Below are positions 6,169-14,079 of a stretch of 64,000 nucleotides of DNA, in pieces (the first letter of the stretch is position 1; the number at the start of each line of letters is the position of its first letter). This stretch comes from Ardenticatenaceae bacterium (GTDB lineage: Bacteria; Chloroflexota; Anaerolineae; Promineifilales; Promineifilaceae). The notes below the pieces were generated by a model that saw only the letters and a program-made list of their open reading frames with translations, did no database searches and was not told where the DNA came from. Location: assembly GCA_030065875.1 (NCBI GenBank), contig JASJCR010000018.1, forward strand, positions 1 to 64,000, in the 5' to 3' direction. The position numbers and the translations under genes are program-made.

Positions 6169-8343
6169 ATGATTGGCCAACAAATCGACCGTTATACGAT
6201 TTCTGAAGTAATCGGCCAGGGGGGAATGGCTTCCGTTTACCGCGCCTACGACGGCCGCTTTGAACGCGACGTGGCCATAAAATTCCTCTATCAATCACCC
6301 GAAGCCCACGACATGCTCACAGCCGAACGGTTCGCCCAGGAGGCCAAAATCATCGCCGGGCTGGAACACCACGCCATCGTCCCGGTTTACGATTATGGCG
6401 AATACGACGGCCGGCCGTATCTGGTTATGCGCCTGATGGATGGCGGCACCCTGAAAGATCGCCTGATCGCCGATGACCTGACCCTGGCCGATATTGCCGC
6501 CATCCTGGCCCGCATTTGCGCCGCCCTCGACAAGGCCCATCAACAACACGTGGTGCATCGCGATATCAAACCGGGCAATATCCTGTTTGACGCCGACGGG
6601 ATGGCCTACCTGGCCGATTTTGGGATCGCCCGCCTGACCGACCGCACCCAAACGATGAGCCTCATCGGCTCCCCACGCTACATGGCTCCAGAACAGGCCC
6701 GTGGTGAAAAATTAACCCGCCAGACCGATATTTATCAAATGGGCGTGGTGCTGTTTCACATGCTGACCGGCCGGGTGCCGTTTAATGCCGATACGACGGA
6801 ATCGATCCTCTATCAACACGTCTATGAACCGATTCCCTCTGTGGTCACTCTGGCCCCCGATCTTTCTCCCAGCTGTGATGAGGTGATGCGCCAGGTGCTG
6901 GCCAAAAAACCGGATGAACGGTTTCCTTCAGCGGGAGCCCTGGCTCGCGCCTTCCAGGTGGCCATCGGCTACTCGCCTCGCCCCTTTGGCCGCGTTGATC
7001 CACCGATGCCCCCGGCCGCAAAGCCCACTCCGCTTCCTGCTGTCCAAACCCCTCCGGCCGGCAGCGACGAGGCGACGTTTACCTTTCAGCAAAATGCGCC
7101 GCCTGGTCAAGAAACCGAACATCAGGCGGCCGCCCCGGAAACGATCGTCGACGAACCAGCCCCCAGCCCCCAGCCCCCAACGCCCATCACCCATCACCCA
7201 TCACCTACCACCCAACACCCACCAACCGCTCCCAAACGCGGCTGGGGGTGGATCATCGTCCTGAGCGTGGTGGCCATCGCCCTTTTTGCCTGCGGCGCTG
7301 GGTTGTTTGTCCTGGCCAATCCGGAGCTGATTTTTCCCAATTTGGAAAACCCGGTTGTGGATCTCGGCACCCGGCCGCCCCCGACCGCCCCCACCGCGAC
7401 ATCTGCAGGTGAGCTCGAGTCAATTAGCGATCCCGAAGTGGCGCCGACCGTGACGATTGCCAACGAAACCCCAGAAAACGGGGAAATTACCCTCTTACTT
7501 GATCAGGAAGAGCTCCTGGCACGGGGCGGCGGGAGCGGCACGATCGCTTATGCGGCCAACCGCAATCCGGAAGATCCCAATGCCTTTGATATTTTTGTGG
7601 TCGATGAAGATGGCTCCGAACGGCAAATCACCAGTTACGTGGACGCCGACTTCCGGCCGGTGTTTTCCCCCGACGGCCGGAAAATCGCCTACCATTCCCT
7701 GCGGGACACCTGGGAAATATTTGTGATCAATACCGACGGCAGCGGGCAGGTAAACATTTCGAATAACCCGGCCGACGACAGCTTTCCCGCCTGGTCTCCC
7801 GACGGCACCCAAATCGCTTTTCACTCCAACCGAGTCAGCACCCAGTTTGATATTTTTGTGGCCAATGCCGACGGCAGCAACGTCCGCCAATTAACCAACA
7901 CCACCGACCTCAACGAACTGGGTCCGTCCTGGTCACCGGACGGCACAAAAATTACCTTTCATCGCCAGCTGCCGGACAATACGCGCCAGATCTTTGTCAT
8001 GGATGCCGATGGCTCAAACGAGGTCCAAATCACCGAAGCGGAAGGTCGTTCGGAGTACCCGGTTTGGTCTCCCGATGGTGCTCAACTGGTGTTTTTTAGC
8101 ACGCGCAGCGGCACCGCACAAATTTATACGATGAACCCGGATGGAAGTGAGGTGGCTCAGGTTACGCGTGGTGACACGGGCAGCTTTTACCCCACCTGGT
8201 CGACCAACGGACAGTGGATTGTCTATCACACAATTGCTGACGATACCAACCGGGAATTGGTGATGATTCGGCCGGATGGCTCAGAGCAAACGTTTTTAAC
8301 TGAAACCGACACCCAGGAAAGAATGCCGGCTTGGGCTCCGTGA
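6169..8343 (+). CDS. Membrane-anchored Ser/Thr protein kinase with PD40/TolB beta-propeller sensor
   Basis: Hanks-type (PknB-like) kinase with all key motifs: glycine loop IGQGGMASVY (15-24), VAIK with Lys38, HRDIKPGN (130-137), DFG (150-152) and APE (173-175). A Pro/Thr/His-rich linker (~280-352) leads to one membrane helix (WIIVLSVVAIALFACGAGLF, ~355-374). The outside part (~445-724) contains six PD40/WD-like repeats, each with a pattern such as PSWSPDGTKITFH or FPAWSPDGTQIAFH, forming a TolB-type propeller that probably binds an extracellular ligand. Part of the linker is encoded by repeated CACCCAT words whose inverted copy follows the stop codon. CGGCCG occurs 12 times in this gene. Confidence 0.93.
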   Translation: MIGQQIDRYTISEVIGQGGMASVYRAYDGRFERDVAIKFLYQSPEAHDMLTAERFAQEAKIIAGLEHHAIVPVYDYGEYDGRPYLVMRLMDGGTLKDRLIADDLTLADIAAILARICAALDKAHQQHVVHRDIKPGNILFDADGMAYLADFGIARLTDRTQTMSLIGSPRYMAPEQARGEKLTRQTDIYQMGVVLFHMLTGRVPFNADTTESILYQHVYEPIPSVVTLAPDLSPSCDEVMRQVLAKKPDERFPSAGALARAFQVAIGYSPRPFGRVDPPMPPAAKPTPLPAVQTPPAGSDEATFTFQQNAPPGQETEHQAAAPETIVDEPAPSPQPPTPITHHPSPTTQHPPTAPKRGWGWIIVLSVVAIALFACGAGLFVLANPELIFPNLENPVVDLGTRPPPTAPTATSAGELESISDPEVAPTVTIANETPENGEITLLLDQEELLARGGGSGTIAYAANRNPEDPNAFDIFVVDEDGSERQITSYVDADFRPVFSPDGRKIAYHSLRDTWEIFVINTDGSGQVNISNNPADDSFPAWSPDGTQIAFHSNRVSTQFDIFVANADGSNVRQLTNTTDLNELGPSWSPDGTKITFHRQLPDNTRQIFVMDADGSNEVQITEAEGRSEYPVWSPDGAQLVFFSTRSGTAQIYTMNPDGSEVAQVTRGDTGSFYPTWSTNGQWIVYHTIADDTNRELVMIRPDGSEQTFLTETDTQERMPAWAP

Positions 8344-8375
8344 TGGGTGTTGGGTGTTGGGTGTCAGGTAATGGG
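7197..8375. repeat. Inverted word repeat: kinase linker arm and post-stop arm
   Basis: The coding bases 7197-7224 of the kinase linker and the reverse complement of 8348-8375, five bases after the kinase stop codon, match at 24 of 28 positions. Both are made of CACCCAACACCCA-type words. The arms are about 1.1 kb apart. Confidence 0.8.
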
Positions 8376-8380
8376 TGCTG

Positions 8381-8410
8381 GCTTTGTTGAGCATGGGGTT
8401 TGCCCTCCAG
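8381..8410 (-). pseudogene. Relic of the 5' end of an M20 amidohydrolase gene
   Basis: On the minus strand these 30 bases read as a ribosome-binding site (CTGGAGGGC), a spacer and ATG-CTC-AAC-AAA-GC. They match the start region of the second M20 gene (11106-11135): the first 21 bases of the plus-strand reading are identical, and the remainder differs by a small indel and mismatch. No coding sequence follows; palindromic element A starts just beyond. This points to a lost third copy, or to recombination between the palindromic elements. Confidence 0.7.
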
Positions 8411-8418
8411 AATAGGGA

Positions 8419-8587
8419 TTTAGCACGGCCTTCGGCCTTTTAGCTTAATAGCTCGGGGCTTCGCCCCTCTTAGCTCGGTGCTGCGCACCTCTCAGCATTT
8501 TAGCACGCCCCTTTGGGGCTTTTAGCACGGTGCTCCGCACCTGTCAGCTTACGAGCTGATGGCTGAAAGGCCCTTAGGGCCGTGCTA
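8419..8587. repeat. Modular GC-palindrome element A
   Basis: A chain of short perfect hairpins joined by TTAGC words: GGCC-TTC-GGCC, GGGGC-TTC-GCCCC, GGTGC-TGC-GCACC, GCCCC-TTT-GGGGC and GGTGC-TCC-GCACC. Then comes the centre CAGCTTACGAGCTGATGGCTG, and then the inverted half with GGCCC-TTA-GGGCC and GTGCTA. The element ends at the base before the stop codon of the first M20 gene (8588). Confidence 0.9.
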
Positions 8588-9772
8588 TCATCCTAATTCC
8601 CCCTTCACAAACCGTCGCGCCGTTTCCGCCAGCACGGCCGCACCGACGTGCAGCGCCTTCTCATCGATGTCAAACAGCGGGGTATGGTGGCCACCACCAC
8701 CCGGCGTATAGCAGCCCAGTGAAAACATCGCCCCAGGCGCCTTTTGAGACATAATCGAAAAATCTTCTCCAGCCATACCCATCGGGGCATCGATGACCTG
8801 CCCTTCTCCCGCGACTTCGCGAGCTACCTGCCGCATCCAGCCGTTGACCCGGGCGTCATTGATCGTTGGCGGATAACCTTTGCGCAGCTTAAATTCATAC
8901 GATCCACCCAAACTCTCGGCCAGGCTAAACGCCCGCTCAACTTCAGCCCACAGCTTTTTACGGATCGATTGATCCATCGAGCGAATCGTGCCGTTGACGT
9001 AAACCTCTTTGGGAATGACGTTGGGTGCCTGCCCGGCGTGAATCGCCCCCACGCTAACGACGTTGGTCTCCAGCGGGCTGATATAGCGTGACGGGATCGC
9101 ATACAGATTGCTCAAAACGGTGCTGAGGATGAAGTTTGGATCAATACCCTGATGGGGATAGGCTCCGTGACCGCCATCGCCGCGAATCCAGGCGTCAAAC
9201 ATGTCGGCCGCGGCCAGGGTCGGCCCATCCCAAAACGAGCATTGACCTGAAGGAGAAAGTGAGCTGGTGTGCAGGGCAATCACCGCATCTACATTTTCGA
9301 GGGCGTTGTCCTGGATCATCGCTGTAGCGCCGCTGATGCCGTCTTCACCCCACTGCTCTTCTGACGGCTGAAACAAAAAACGCACGTTGCCGCGCCACTT
9401 TTCCCCTTCATCGGCAAAGCTCTGCCGCAGCAGATGAGCCACACCCAGCAAAATCGCCGTATGCGCGTCGTGGCCGCAGGCGTGCATCACCCCATCATTT
9501 TGGGATTTAAACGGCACATCCACCTGCTCGTGGATCGGCAGGGCGTCCATGTCGGCCCGAATGCCGATCGTTGGCCCATCTCCGGTGCCGATCCGGCCGA
9601 CAACGCCGGTGCGACCCACTTCAGTTTGGATGTCGATCCCGCCGATTTCCTGCAGGGTGTCGGCCACCAGTTGGGCCGTGCGAAACTCCTGAAACCCAAG
9701 CTCCGGGTGCTGATGGATTTCCCGCCGCAAGCGGATAATTTCTTCTTCAATGGCTTTGGCTTTGTTGATCAT
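8588..9772 (-). CDS. M20-family metal-dependent amidohydrolase (first copy)
   Basis: Zinc- or manganese-dependent hydrolase of the HipO/AmhX/N-acyl-amino-acid amidohydrolase group, expected to split amide bonds of N-acylated amino acids in the cytoplasm. It has the N-terminal family motif REIHQHPELGFQEF, metal-site motif HACGHDAHTA, catalytic Glu in QPSEEQWGEDG, the IALHTSSL His and the C-terminal GGGGHHTP His. 394 residues is normal. GGAG lies ten bases before the ATG. It is a close tandem paralogue of the gene at 9935-11119, and both are framed by modular palindromes. The substrate cannot be specified. Confidence 0.93.
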   Translation of the reverse strand: MINKAKAIEEEIIRLRREIHQHPELGFQEFRTAQLVADTLQEIGGIDIQTEVGRTGVVGRIGTGDGPTIGIRADMDALPIHEQVDVPFKSQNDGVMHACGHDAHTAILLGVAHLLRQSFADEGEKWRGNVRFLFQPSEEQWGEDGISGATAMIQDNALENVDAVIALHTSSLSPSGQCSFWDGPTLAAADMFDAWIRGDGGHGAYPHQGIDPNFILSTVLSNLYAIPSRYISPLETNVVSVGAIHAGQAPNVIPKEVYVNGTIRSMDQSIRKKLWAEVERAFSLAESLGGSYEFKLRKGYPPTINDARVNGWMRQVAREVAGEGQVIDAPMGMAGEDFSIMSQKAPGAMFSLGCYTPGGGGHHTPLFDIDEKALHVGAAVLAETARRFVKGELG

Positions 9773-9789
9773 GGTTGTTTCTCCTTGAG

Positions 9790-9933
9790 TAGCACGGCCC
9801 TGGGGGCCTTTTAGCTTAATAGCTTGGGGCTTTGCCCCTCTTGGCTCGGCCCTACGGGCCTCTCAGCGATCAGCTGGTAGGCTGACTGCTAACAGGTGCG
9901 CAGCACCGAGCTGACAGGCCGCTAGGCCGAGCT
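9790..9933. repeat. Modular GC-palindrome element B
   Basis: Same architecture as element A, between the two M20 genes. Modules seen are GGCCCTGGGGGCC, TGGGGC-TTT-GCCCC, GGCCC-TAC-GGGCC, then the centre CAGCGATCAGCTGGTAGGCTG, then inverted modules GGTGC-GCA-GCACC and GGCC-GCTA-GGCC. It begins just beyond the Shine-Dalgarno of the first M20 gene and ends at the base before the second gene's stop region. Confidence 0.9.
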
Positions 9934-9934
9934 T

Positions 9935-11119
9935 TCATCCTAATTCCCCCATCACATACCGCCGCGCCGTTTCCGCCAGCACGGCCGAGCCCAGCGGCAG
10001 CACGCTTTCATCAATGTCAAACGTGGGCGTGTGATGATTCCCACCCCCGCTGACCTGTCCACCCAGCAAAAACATCGCGCCGGGCGCCGCCTGCTGCATG
10101 TAGGCAAAATCTTCCGCACCCATGCCAAACGGCTGGTCGATCACCTTGTCCTGCCCGGCGAGATCGGCGGCCACCTGGCGCATCCAGCTGTTGACCGCCG
10201 GCTCGTTGTAAGAGGCGGGATATCCCTGGTCGATGCGCAGTTTATAGCTGCCGCCTAGCGTCTCGGCCAGCTTGAACGCCCGCTCAATCTCCGCCCACAA
10301 TTTGTGACGGGTTTCCTCGTCAAAGGAGCGAATAGTGCCTTTAAAATGAACCTCGTTGGGGATGACGTTGTCGGCCATGCCGCCGCTCACGCGACCCAAG
10401 CTGACAATTGAAGGGTTCAAAGGGTTGACATAACGAGAAGGGATGGCGTACAGGTTGGGCAAAATTGAGCTGGTCATAAAAAGCGGATCGGTTCCTTCGT
10501 GAGGATACGCGCCGTGACCGCCGCTGCCCCGCACCCACGCCTCAAAGCTGTCGACCGCGGCCATGCTGTACCCGTCGTTAAAGACGCACAAACCGGCCGG
10601 GATATTTGAAATGATGTGCAGGGCGATGATGTTATCCACTCCCTCAAGCGCCCCGTCATCAATCATGGCGGTGGCGCCACTGATCCCGTTTTCATCAAAC
10701 GCCTCTTCAGACGGCTGGAACAGCAGCCGAATTTTTCCCCGCCATTGATCCCCATTCTCGGCAAAACTCTGTTTGAGCAAATGGGCCGCTCCCAGCAGCA
10801 TCGCCGTGTGGGTATCATGACCGCACGCATGCATCACCCCGTCATTTTGCGACACAAACGGCACGTCGACATCCTCCTGAATGGGGAGGGCATCCATATC
10901 GGCCCGAATACCGATCACCGGTCCATCGCCCCGGCCGATTTCGGCTACCACCCCGGTCCGGCCAACCTCGGTTTTGATCTCACCAAGGCCGATTTCCGCC
11001 AGGGTTTCGGCTACCAGCGCGGCCGTGCGAAACTCCTGAAATCCCAGCTCAGGATGCTGGTGAATCTCTCGCCGCAAACGGATAATTTCTTCTTTAAGGG
11101 TGTTGGCTTTGTTGAGCAT
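9935..11119 (-). CDS. M20-family metal-dependent amidohydrolase (second copy)
   Basis: 394 residues, the same length as its paralogue at 8588-9772, with REIHQHPELGFQEF, HACGHDTHTAMLLG, QPSEEAFDENG, IALHIISN and the C-terminal GGGNHHTP motif, so all metal and catalytic positions are present. The ATG at 11119 is chosen because GGAGG lies ten bases upstream and it aligns with the paralogue start. The reading frame is open for another 17 codons, but those would be read from the palindromic spacer. Paralogue divergence in the middle of the protein (CVFNDGYSMAAVDSFEAW versus CSFWDGPTLAAADMFDAW) suggests distinct substrate preference (inference). Confidence 0.93.
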   Translation of the reverse strand: MLNKANTLKEEIIRLRREIHQHPELGFQEFRTAALVAETLAEIGLGEIKTEVGRTGVVAEIGRGDGPVIGIRADMDALPIQEDVDVPFVSQNDGVMHACGHDTHTAMLLGAAHLLKQSFAENGDQWRGKIRLLFQPSEEAFDENGISGATAMIDDGALEGVDNIIALHIISNIPAGLCVFNDGYSMAAVDSFEAWVRGSGGHGAYPHEGTDPLFMTSSILPNLYAIPSRYVNPLNPSIVSLGRVSGGMADNVIPNEVHFKGTIRSFDEETRHKLWAEIERAFKLAETLGGSYKLRIDQGYPASYNEPAVNSWMRQVAADLAGQDKVIDQPFGMGAEDFAYMQQAAPGAMFLLGGQVSGGGNHHTPTFDIDESVLPLGSAVLAETARRYVMGELG

Positions 11120-11140
11120 GGGGTTTGGTCCTCCAGGGTA

Positions 11141-11380
11141 AATAGCTCGGGGCTTCGCCCCTCTCAGCATTTCAGCACGCCCCTTTGGGGCTTTCAGCTC
11201 GGTGCTGCTGCACCTCTCAGCATCTTAGCACGCCCCTATGGGGCTATTAGCACGGTGCTGGGCACCTCTCAGCATTTTAGCTTCTAAGCTGATGGCTGAC
11301 AGGCCCGTAGGGCCGCGCTAACAGGGGCGAAGCCCCGAGCTATCAAGCTGTCAGGCCCGCAGGGCCGCGCTAATAAGCTA
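11141..11380. repeat. Modular GC-palindrome element C
   Basis: Largest copy (~240 bases). Modules: GGGGC-TTC-GCCCC, GCCCC-TTT-GGGGC, GGTGCTGCTGCACC, GCCCC-TAT-GGGGC, GGTGCTGGGCACC, centre CAGCATTTTAGCTTCTAAGC then TGATGGCTG, and an inverted half with GGCCC-GTA-GGGCC, GGGGC-GAA-GCCCC and GGCCC-GCA-GGGCC, joined by GCTAA words. It fills the spacer between the second M20 gene and the Rieske-like gene. Confidence 0.9.
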
Positions 11381-11410
11381 TTTTACCCCTACCCTCACCT
11401 ATGGCAATCC

Positions 11411-11959
11411 CTATTGGCACTCTCGCGGCCACTGGAGGCAGTAGATCTCGCGATCGATGCCCACCTGTGCGCCTAAAACCGGCTCCCCCAGGATGATCTC
11501 CCCACCGCGAACGGTGTAGTTGTAGCGATCGAGGGCGCGGTCGCTGTAGTTGACCCACTTGAAGCTCCCCTCACCCCCTTCCCATGGTTCCCCATTCAAA
11601 AAATATTTATCCCCCGAGCAGGGGTCTTCAAAACGGCCGGTGGCTTCGTTCCAGGAAATGAAGCAGCGCCACCGTTCTGATCCGATCCGGCCGGGGTTGC
11701 GACGATCAAATACGGTGAGCTGGCCGTCGACGTTAACCACCCAAAACTGGAGCGACCGGCCGCCGACTGCCGCAGAAACGCGGTACGGCCGCTCGCCCGG
11801 GGGAAAGTGACTCACCTCACCCAGCACAATACCCCATGAAGTGGGGCTGGGTAGGAGGTACCAGATTGAAAGGGCAGCAATCAGCAGCCCAAAAATTGCC
11901 GCCGAGGCAATTGCGGCATAATATAACCATTCGCGCACGGTTTTGGAGAAAACGTTCAT
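11411..11959 (-). CDS. Membrane-anchored Rieske-like protein lacking cluster ligands
   Basis: 182 residues with one N-terminal membrane helix (YYAAIASAAIFGLLIAALSI), then a domain I read as Rieske-like from the pattern VVNVDGQLTVFDRRNPG, SWNEATGRFEDPCSGDKY and ALDRYNY, which parallels Rieske subunits of Chloroflexota. The [2Fe-2S] ligands are missing: the first box reads C-F-I where C-x-H is needed, and the second reads D-P-C-S where C-x-x-H is needed. It should therefore not hold a Rieske cluster. It is the last gene of the sigma/anti-sigma unit; the upstream gene ends 27 bases before it. Alternative: a small beta domain with chance resemblance. Confidence 0.6.
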   Translation of the reverse strand: MNVFSKTVREWLYYAAIASAAIFGLLIAALSIWYLLPSPTSWGIVLGEVSHFPPGERPYRVSAAVGGRSLQFWVVNVDGQLTVFDRRNPGRIGSERWRCFISWNEATGRFEDPCSGDKYFLNGEPWEGGEGSFKWVNYSDRALDRYNYTVRGGEIILGEPVLGAQVGIDREIYCLQWPRECQ

Positions 11960-11986
11960 CGATCAACCTCCTCAGTCATAATCAAA

Positions 11987-12883
11987 TCAAGGTTCAACCG
12001 GGATCGTCAATGTCCACGGCTCGTGAAACCTCAGGTTGGCTCTTATCCTGTACGGAACAGTTTGTGACGGCTGGGAGAGGTCGATCTGCAAAATTGCCCG
12101 AATTCGATCGATGGAATTTTGGCATTTCACGCTCATGTGATAATCGTGCCATAAATCGATGCACCACATGTCGATACCTTCATCCTCCAGAGAATCAAAG
12201 CGCAGTTCAACCTCAACTTCCGAATCGTTCTGTTCAATCAAGCGTAGTTCTGCTAAAGTAAGCTGCTCATGGCCCACGGTGAAATTTTTCTTGGGTTGCC
12301 ATGATTCACCAACTTTTCGATCAGAGAATTCGATTACCAACGGTTCCATAAGCACCAACCCATGCAACAGCAATTCGATCTCCGCTGTAACATTTGCCTC
12401 GTCAACCGCCACCCCTTCAAAGACTGCGGTATTGTAACTAGAGAAAAAGCCGGTTTCCGGGTCAAGCCAGCGTGAATGGATTGTGCTTGATGACGGCATT
12501 TTCTTTGCTCCAACATAGATAAATTGTGGGGGATGGATGGAGGCCGGATTTAACGGCCAGCGATCATCAGCTTGAATAATTAACGCGATGGTTGCATCTT
12601 GACCGTTTAACTCAGCCACTTTAACAAGAATTGTGATCCCATTCTTTGAAAACTTAGCAATCGTCGACGCGTTAAATATCTCCGGTTGAGCGTCTAGATT
12701 TCGAGAGGTAATTGGAGCAAATGGCCCAATTAAGGGCTTGGTGAATTTCTTGGATTGCCGGTCTCCATGACCCAGCATGCCAACGGCCGAAGTGGGAAGA
12801 GTATAGAAAATTGGCAGCAAGGCGATCAAGGCGCCCAGAGCCAGGAGCACAGCTAAATAAAACAGGCCTTCTCGTCGATTCAT
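11987..12883 (-). CDS. Membrane-anchored protein of unknown function
   Basis: 298 residues from the ATG at 12883, which follows GGGAGAGGGG. One N-terminal helix (GLFYLAVLLALGALIALLPI) anchors an external, beta-rich domain; no catalytic motif or Cys pattern was recognised. The end reads RFHEPWTLTIPVEP. A 23-codon open remnant with the similar ending FTEPWVSEVV lies upstream at 12940-13011, as if a tandem copy had decayed. It follows the anti-sigma gene in the same direction, so it may be part of that regulon. An earlier in-frame start at 13021 would read through the remnant and has no ribosome-binding site. Confidence 0.65.
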   Translation of the reverse strand: MNRREGLFYLAVLLALGALIALLPIFYTLPTSAVGMLGHGDRQSKKFTKPLIGPFAPITSRNLDAQPEIFNASTIAKFSKNGITILVKVAELNGQDATIALIIQADDRWPLNPASIHPPQFIYVGAKKMPSSSTIHSRWLDPETGFFSSYNTAVFEGVAVDEANVTAEIELLLHGLVLMEPLVIEFSDRKVGESWQPKKNFTVGHEQLTLAELRLIEQNDSEVEVELRFDSLEDEGIDMWCIDLWHDYHMSVKCQNSIDRIRAILQIDLSQPSQTVPYRIRANLRFHEPWTLTIPVEP

Positions 12884-12939
12884 GAACCCCTCTCCCGATA
12901 TATCTAGTGCCGCTGAGCCTTTACAAGAAATTACCGCCC

Positions 12940-13011
12940 TTAATCCGACACAACCTCCGACACCCACGGCTCGGTAAACGCCACACACGCTTTGAATCGG
13001 TTTTCTGGTGT
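12940..13011 (-). pseudogene. Possible 3' remnant of a paralogue of the 11987-12883 gene
   Basis: On the minus strand this frame reads TPENRFKACVAFTEPWVSEV then VSD and stop, and is closed upstream by TAA at 13012-13014. It resembles the last residues of the downstream gene (ANLRFHEPWTLTIPV). At DNA level GTTTACCGAGCCGTGG matches GTTTCACGAGCCGTGG at 14 of 16 bases. The rest of the copy is not recognisable. Confidence 0.4.
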
Positions 13012-13056
13012 TTATAAACACTTTCTCAACAACAGTATGCTGCGGTCGAGGTACAT

Positions 13057-14079
13057 TTAATCCCCAATTTCTCTTTCAAGCATCCGCTTCCCTTGCCTCA
13101 ACAGGTCGAGGACCGCTGGCGGTGGGTTATCATTCGTGGTCAAGCGTTCGTGTTCAGTTACTTCAGCCATAAGACTGCTGCCGTCATCGAGATGGAGATC
13201 CACCTGCCGGCTCAGCGGCTGCAGACCCGGCCATGAGAAGAGAAAGGTTACCCGCTCACCCTTAGCGTATCGTCCCGGTCTCAGCTGATCGAGTGGGGCG
13301 GTCTCCGCATAATTGTCGAGAATGGTGAGTTTCCACACCCATGTTCTATTTTGCTCGACGAGCATGGCTGCCACCGGCCGTTCGTACAATTGGGCCAATG
13401 CCAGGCCCTCTCGGGTGACTTCAATTGGCAGCGACAGCACCAAATCTTCTCCGACGACCGTCTGCTGGTTCAATGTCAGGTTGAGAGCAGTGCCGTTGGC
13501 AATAATTGACTGCTGACGCGGCACCCCCGCCTGATCGATAAACTGCATGACCGCTTCATCGACCCGGCCGAATTCATCGAGCAAGTACCATTGTTCGTGT
13601 ATCATCGTTTCATCGGAAAAGAGGTCCAACCCATCCGACCGCAGCTCCTGGGGAACGGTTATCCGATCGACCAGCTGGACCCATCCGGCCGCCTCAGACA
13701 GGTCGGCCGTTAGCTCGACATGAATCTGGTCGACCAAATCGCCGACCTGCGCCAGGTCGGTCAACGGCTCCTCTTCACTGCCCCACCGGGCAAAGTGTGC
13801 CTCCGACGGCCAGCCGGATTCTGCCGGGGGACCAATCTCCAGCCCGGCCGGTCGAAACATTGTGTTGAAGAACCAGAACAAACCAACGACCCCGACCACC
13901 AGCAGTAGCGTTCCGGCGGCCGGACCCAACCGCTGCAGAAAATTTCTTGTTGGCGTTGTACCGGAACGCAGGAGCTGCCGCCGCAGGGTCTTTTTAAACT
14001 CCTGCGGGGCGGCCTCGTCCGGCAGCTTCATGCCCTTCAGCTGCTGTTCCAGCGGATCAAATGATTCTTTCTCGTTCAT
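13057..14079 (-). CDS. Putative anti-sigma factor, single-pass membrane protein
   Basis: 340 residues: a short acidic cytoplasmic N-terminus (LEQQLKGMKLPDEAAPQEF...LRRQLL), one helix (LGPAAGTLLLVVGVVGLFWF, ~50-70), and a large external domain without recognisable enzyme motifs. It starts 23 bases inside the end of the ECF sigma gene, the usual arrangement for a cognate anti-sigma factor, which would hold the sigma factor at the membrane. No zinc-binding ASD motif (HxxxCxxC) is visible, so it is not a ZAS-type anti-sigma; the assignment rests on position and topology. Confidence 0.65.
   Translation of the reverse strand: MNEKESFDPLEQQLKGMKLPDEAAPQEFKKTLRRQLLRSGTTPTRNFLQRLGPAAGTLLLVVGVVGLFWFFNTMFRPAGLEIGPPAESGWPSEAHFARWGSEEEPLTDLAQVGDLVDQIHVELTADLSEAAGWVQLVDRITVPQELRSDGLDLFSDETMIHEQWYLLDEFGRVDEAVMQFIDQAGVPRQQSIIANGTALNLTLNQQTVVGEDLVLSLPIEVTREGLALAQLYERPVAAMLVEQNRTWVWKLTILDNYAETAPLDQLRPGRYAKGERVTFLFSWPGLQPLSRQVDLHLDDGSSLMAEVTEHERLTTNDNPPPAVLDLLRQGKRMLEREIGD

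Noticed and set aside
11120..11170. N-terminal extension of the second M20 protein (17 codons)
   Set aside because: It would be translated from the palindromic spacer, while a strong GGAGG fits the ATG at 11119, which aligns with the paralogue.
8419..11380. CRISPR array made of the regularly repeated GC palindromes
   Set aside because: The repeats are short, differ in sequence, have no constant length of unique spacers, and no cas gene is present.
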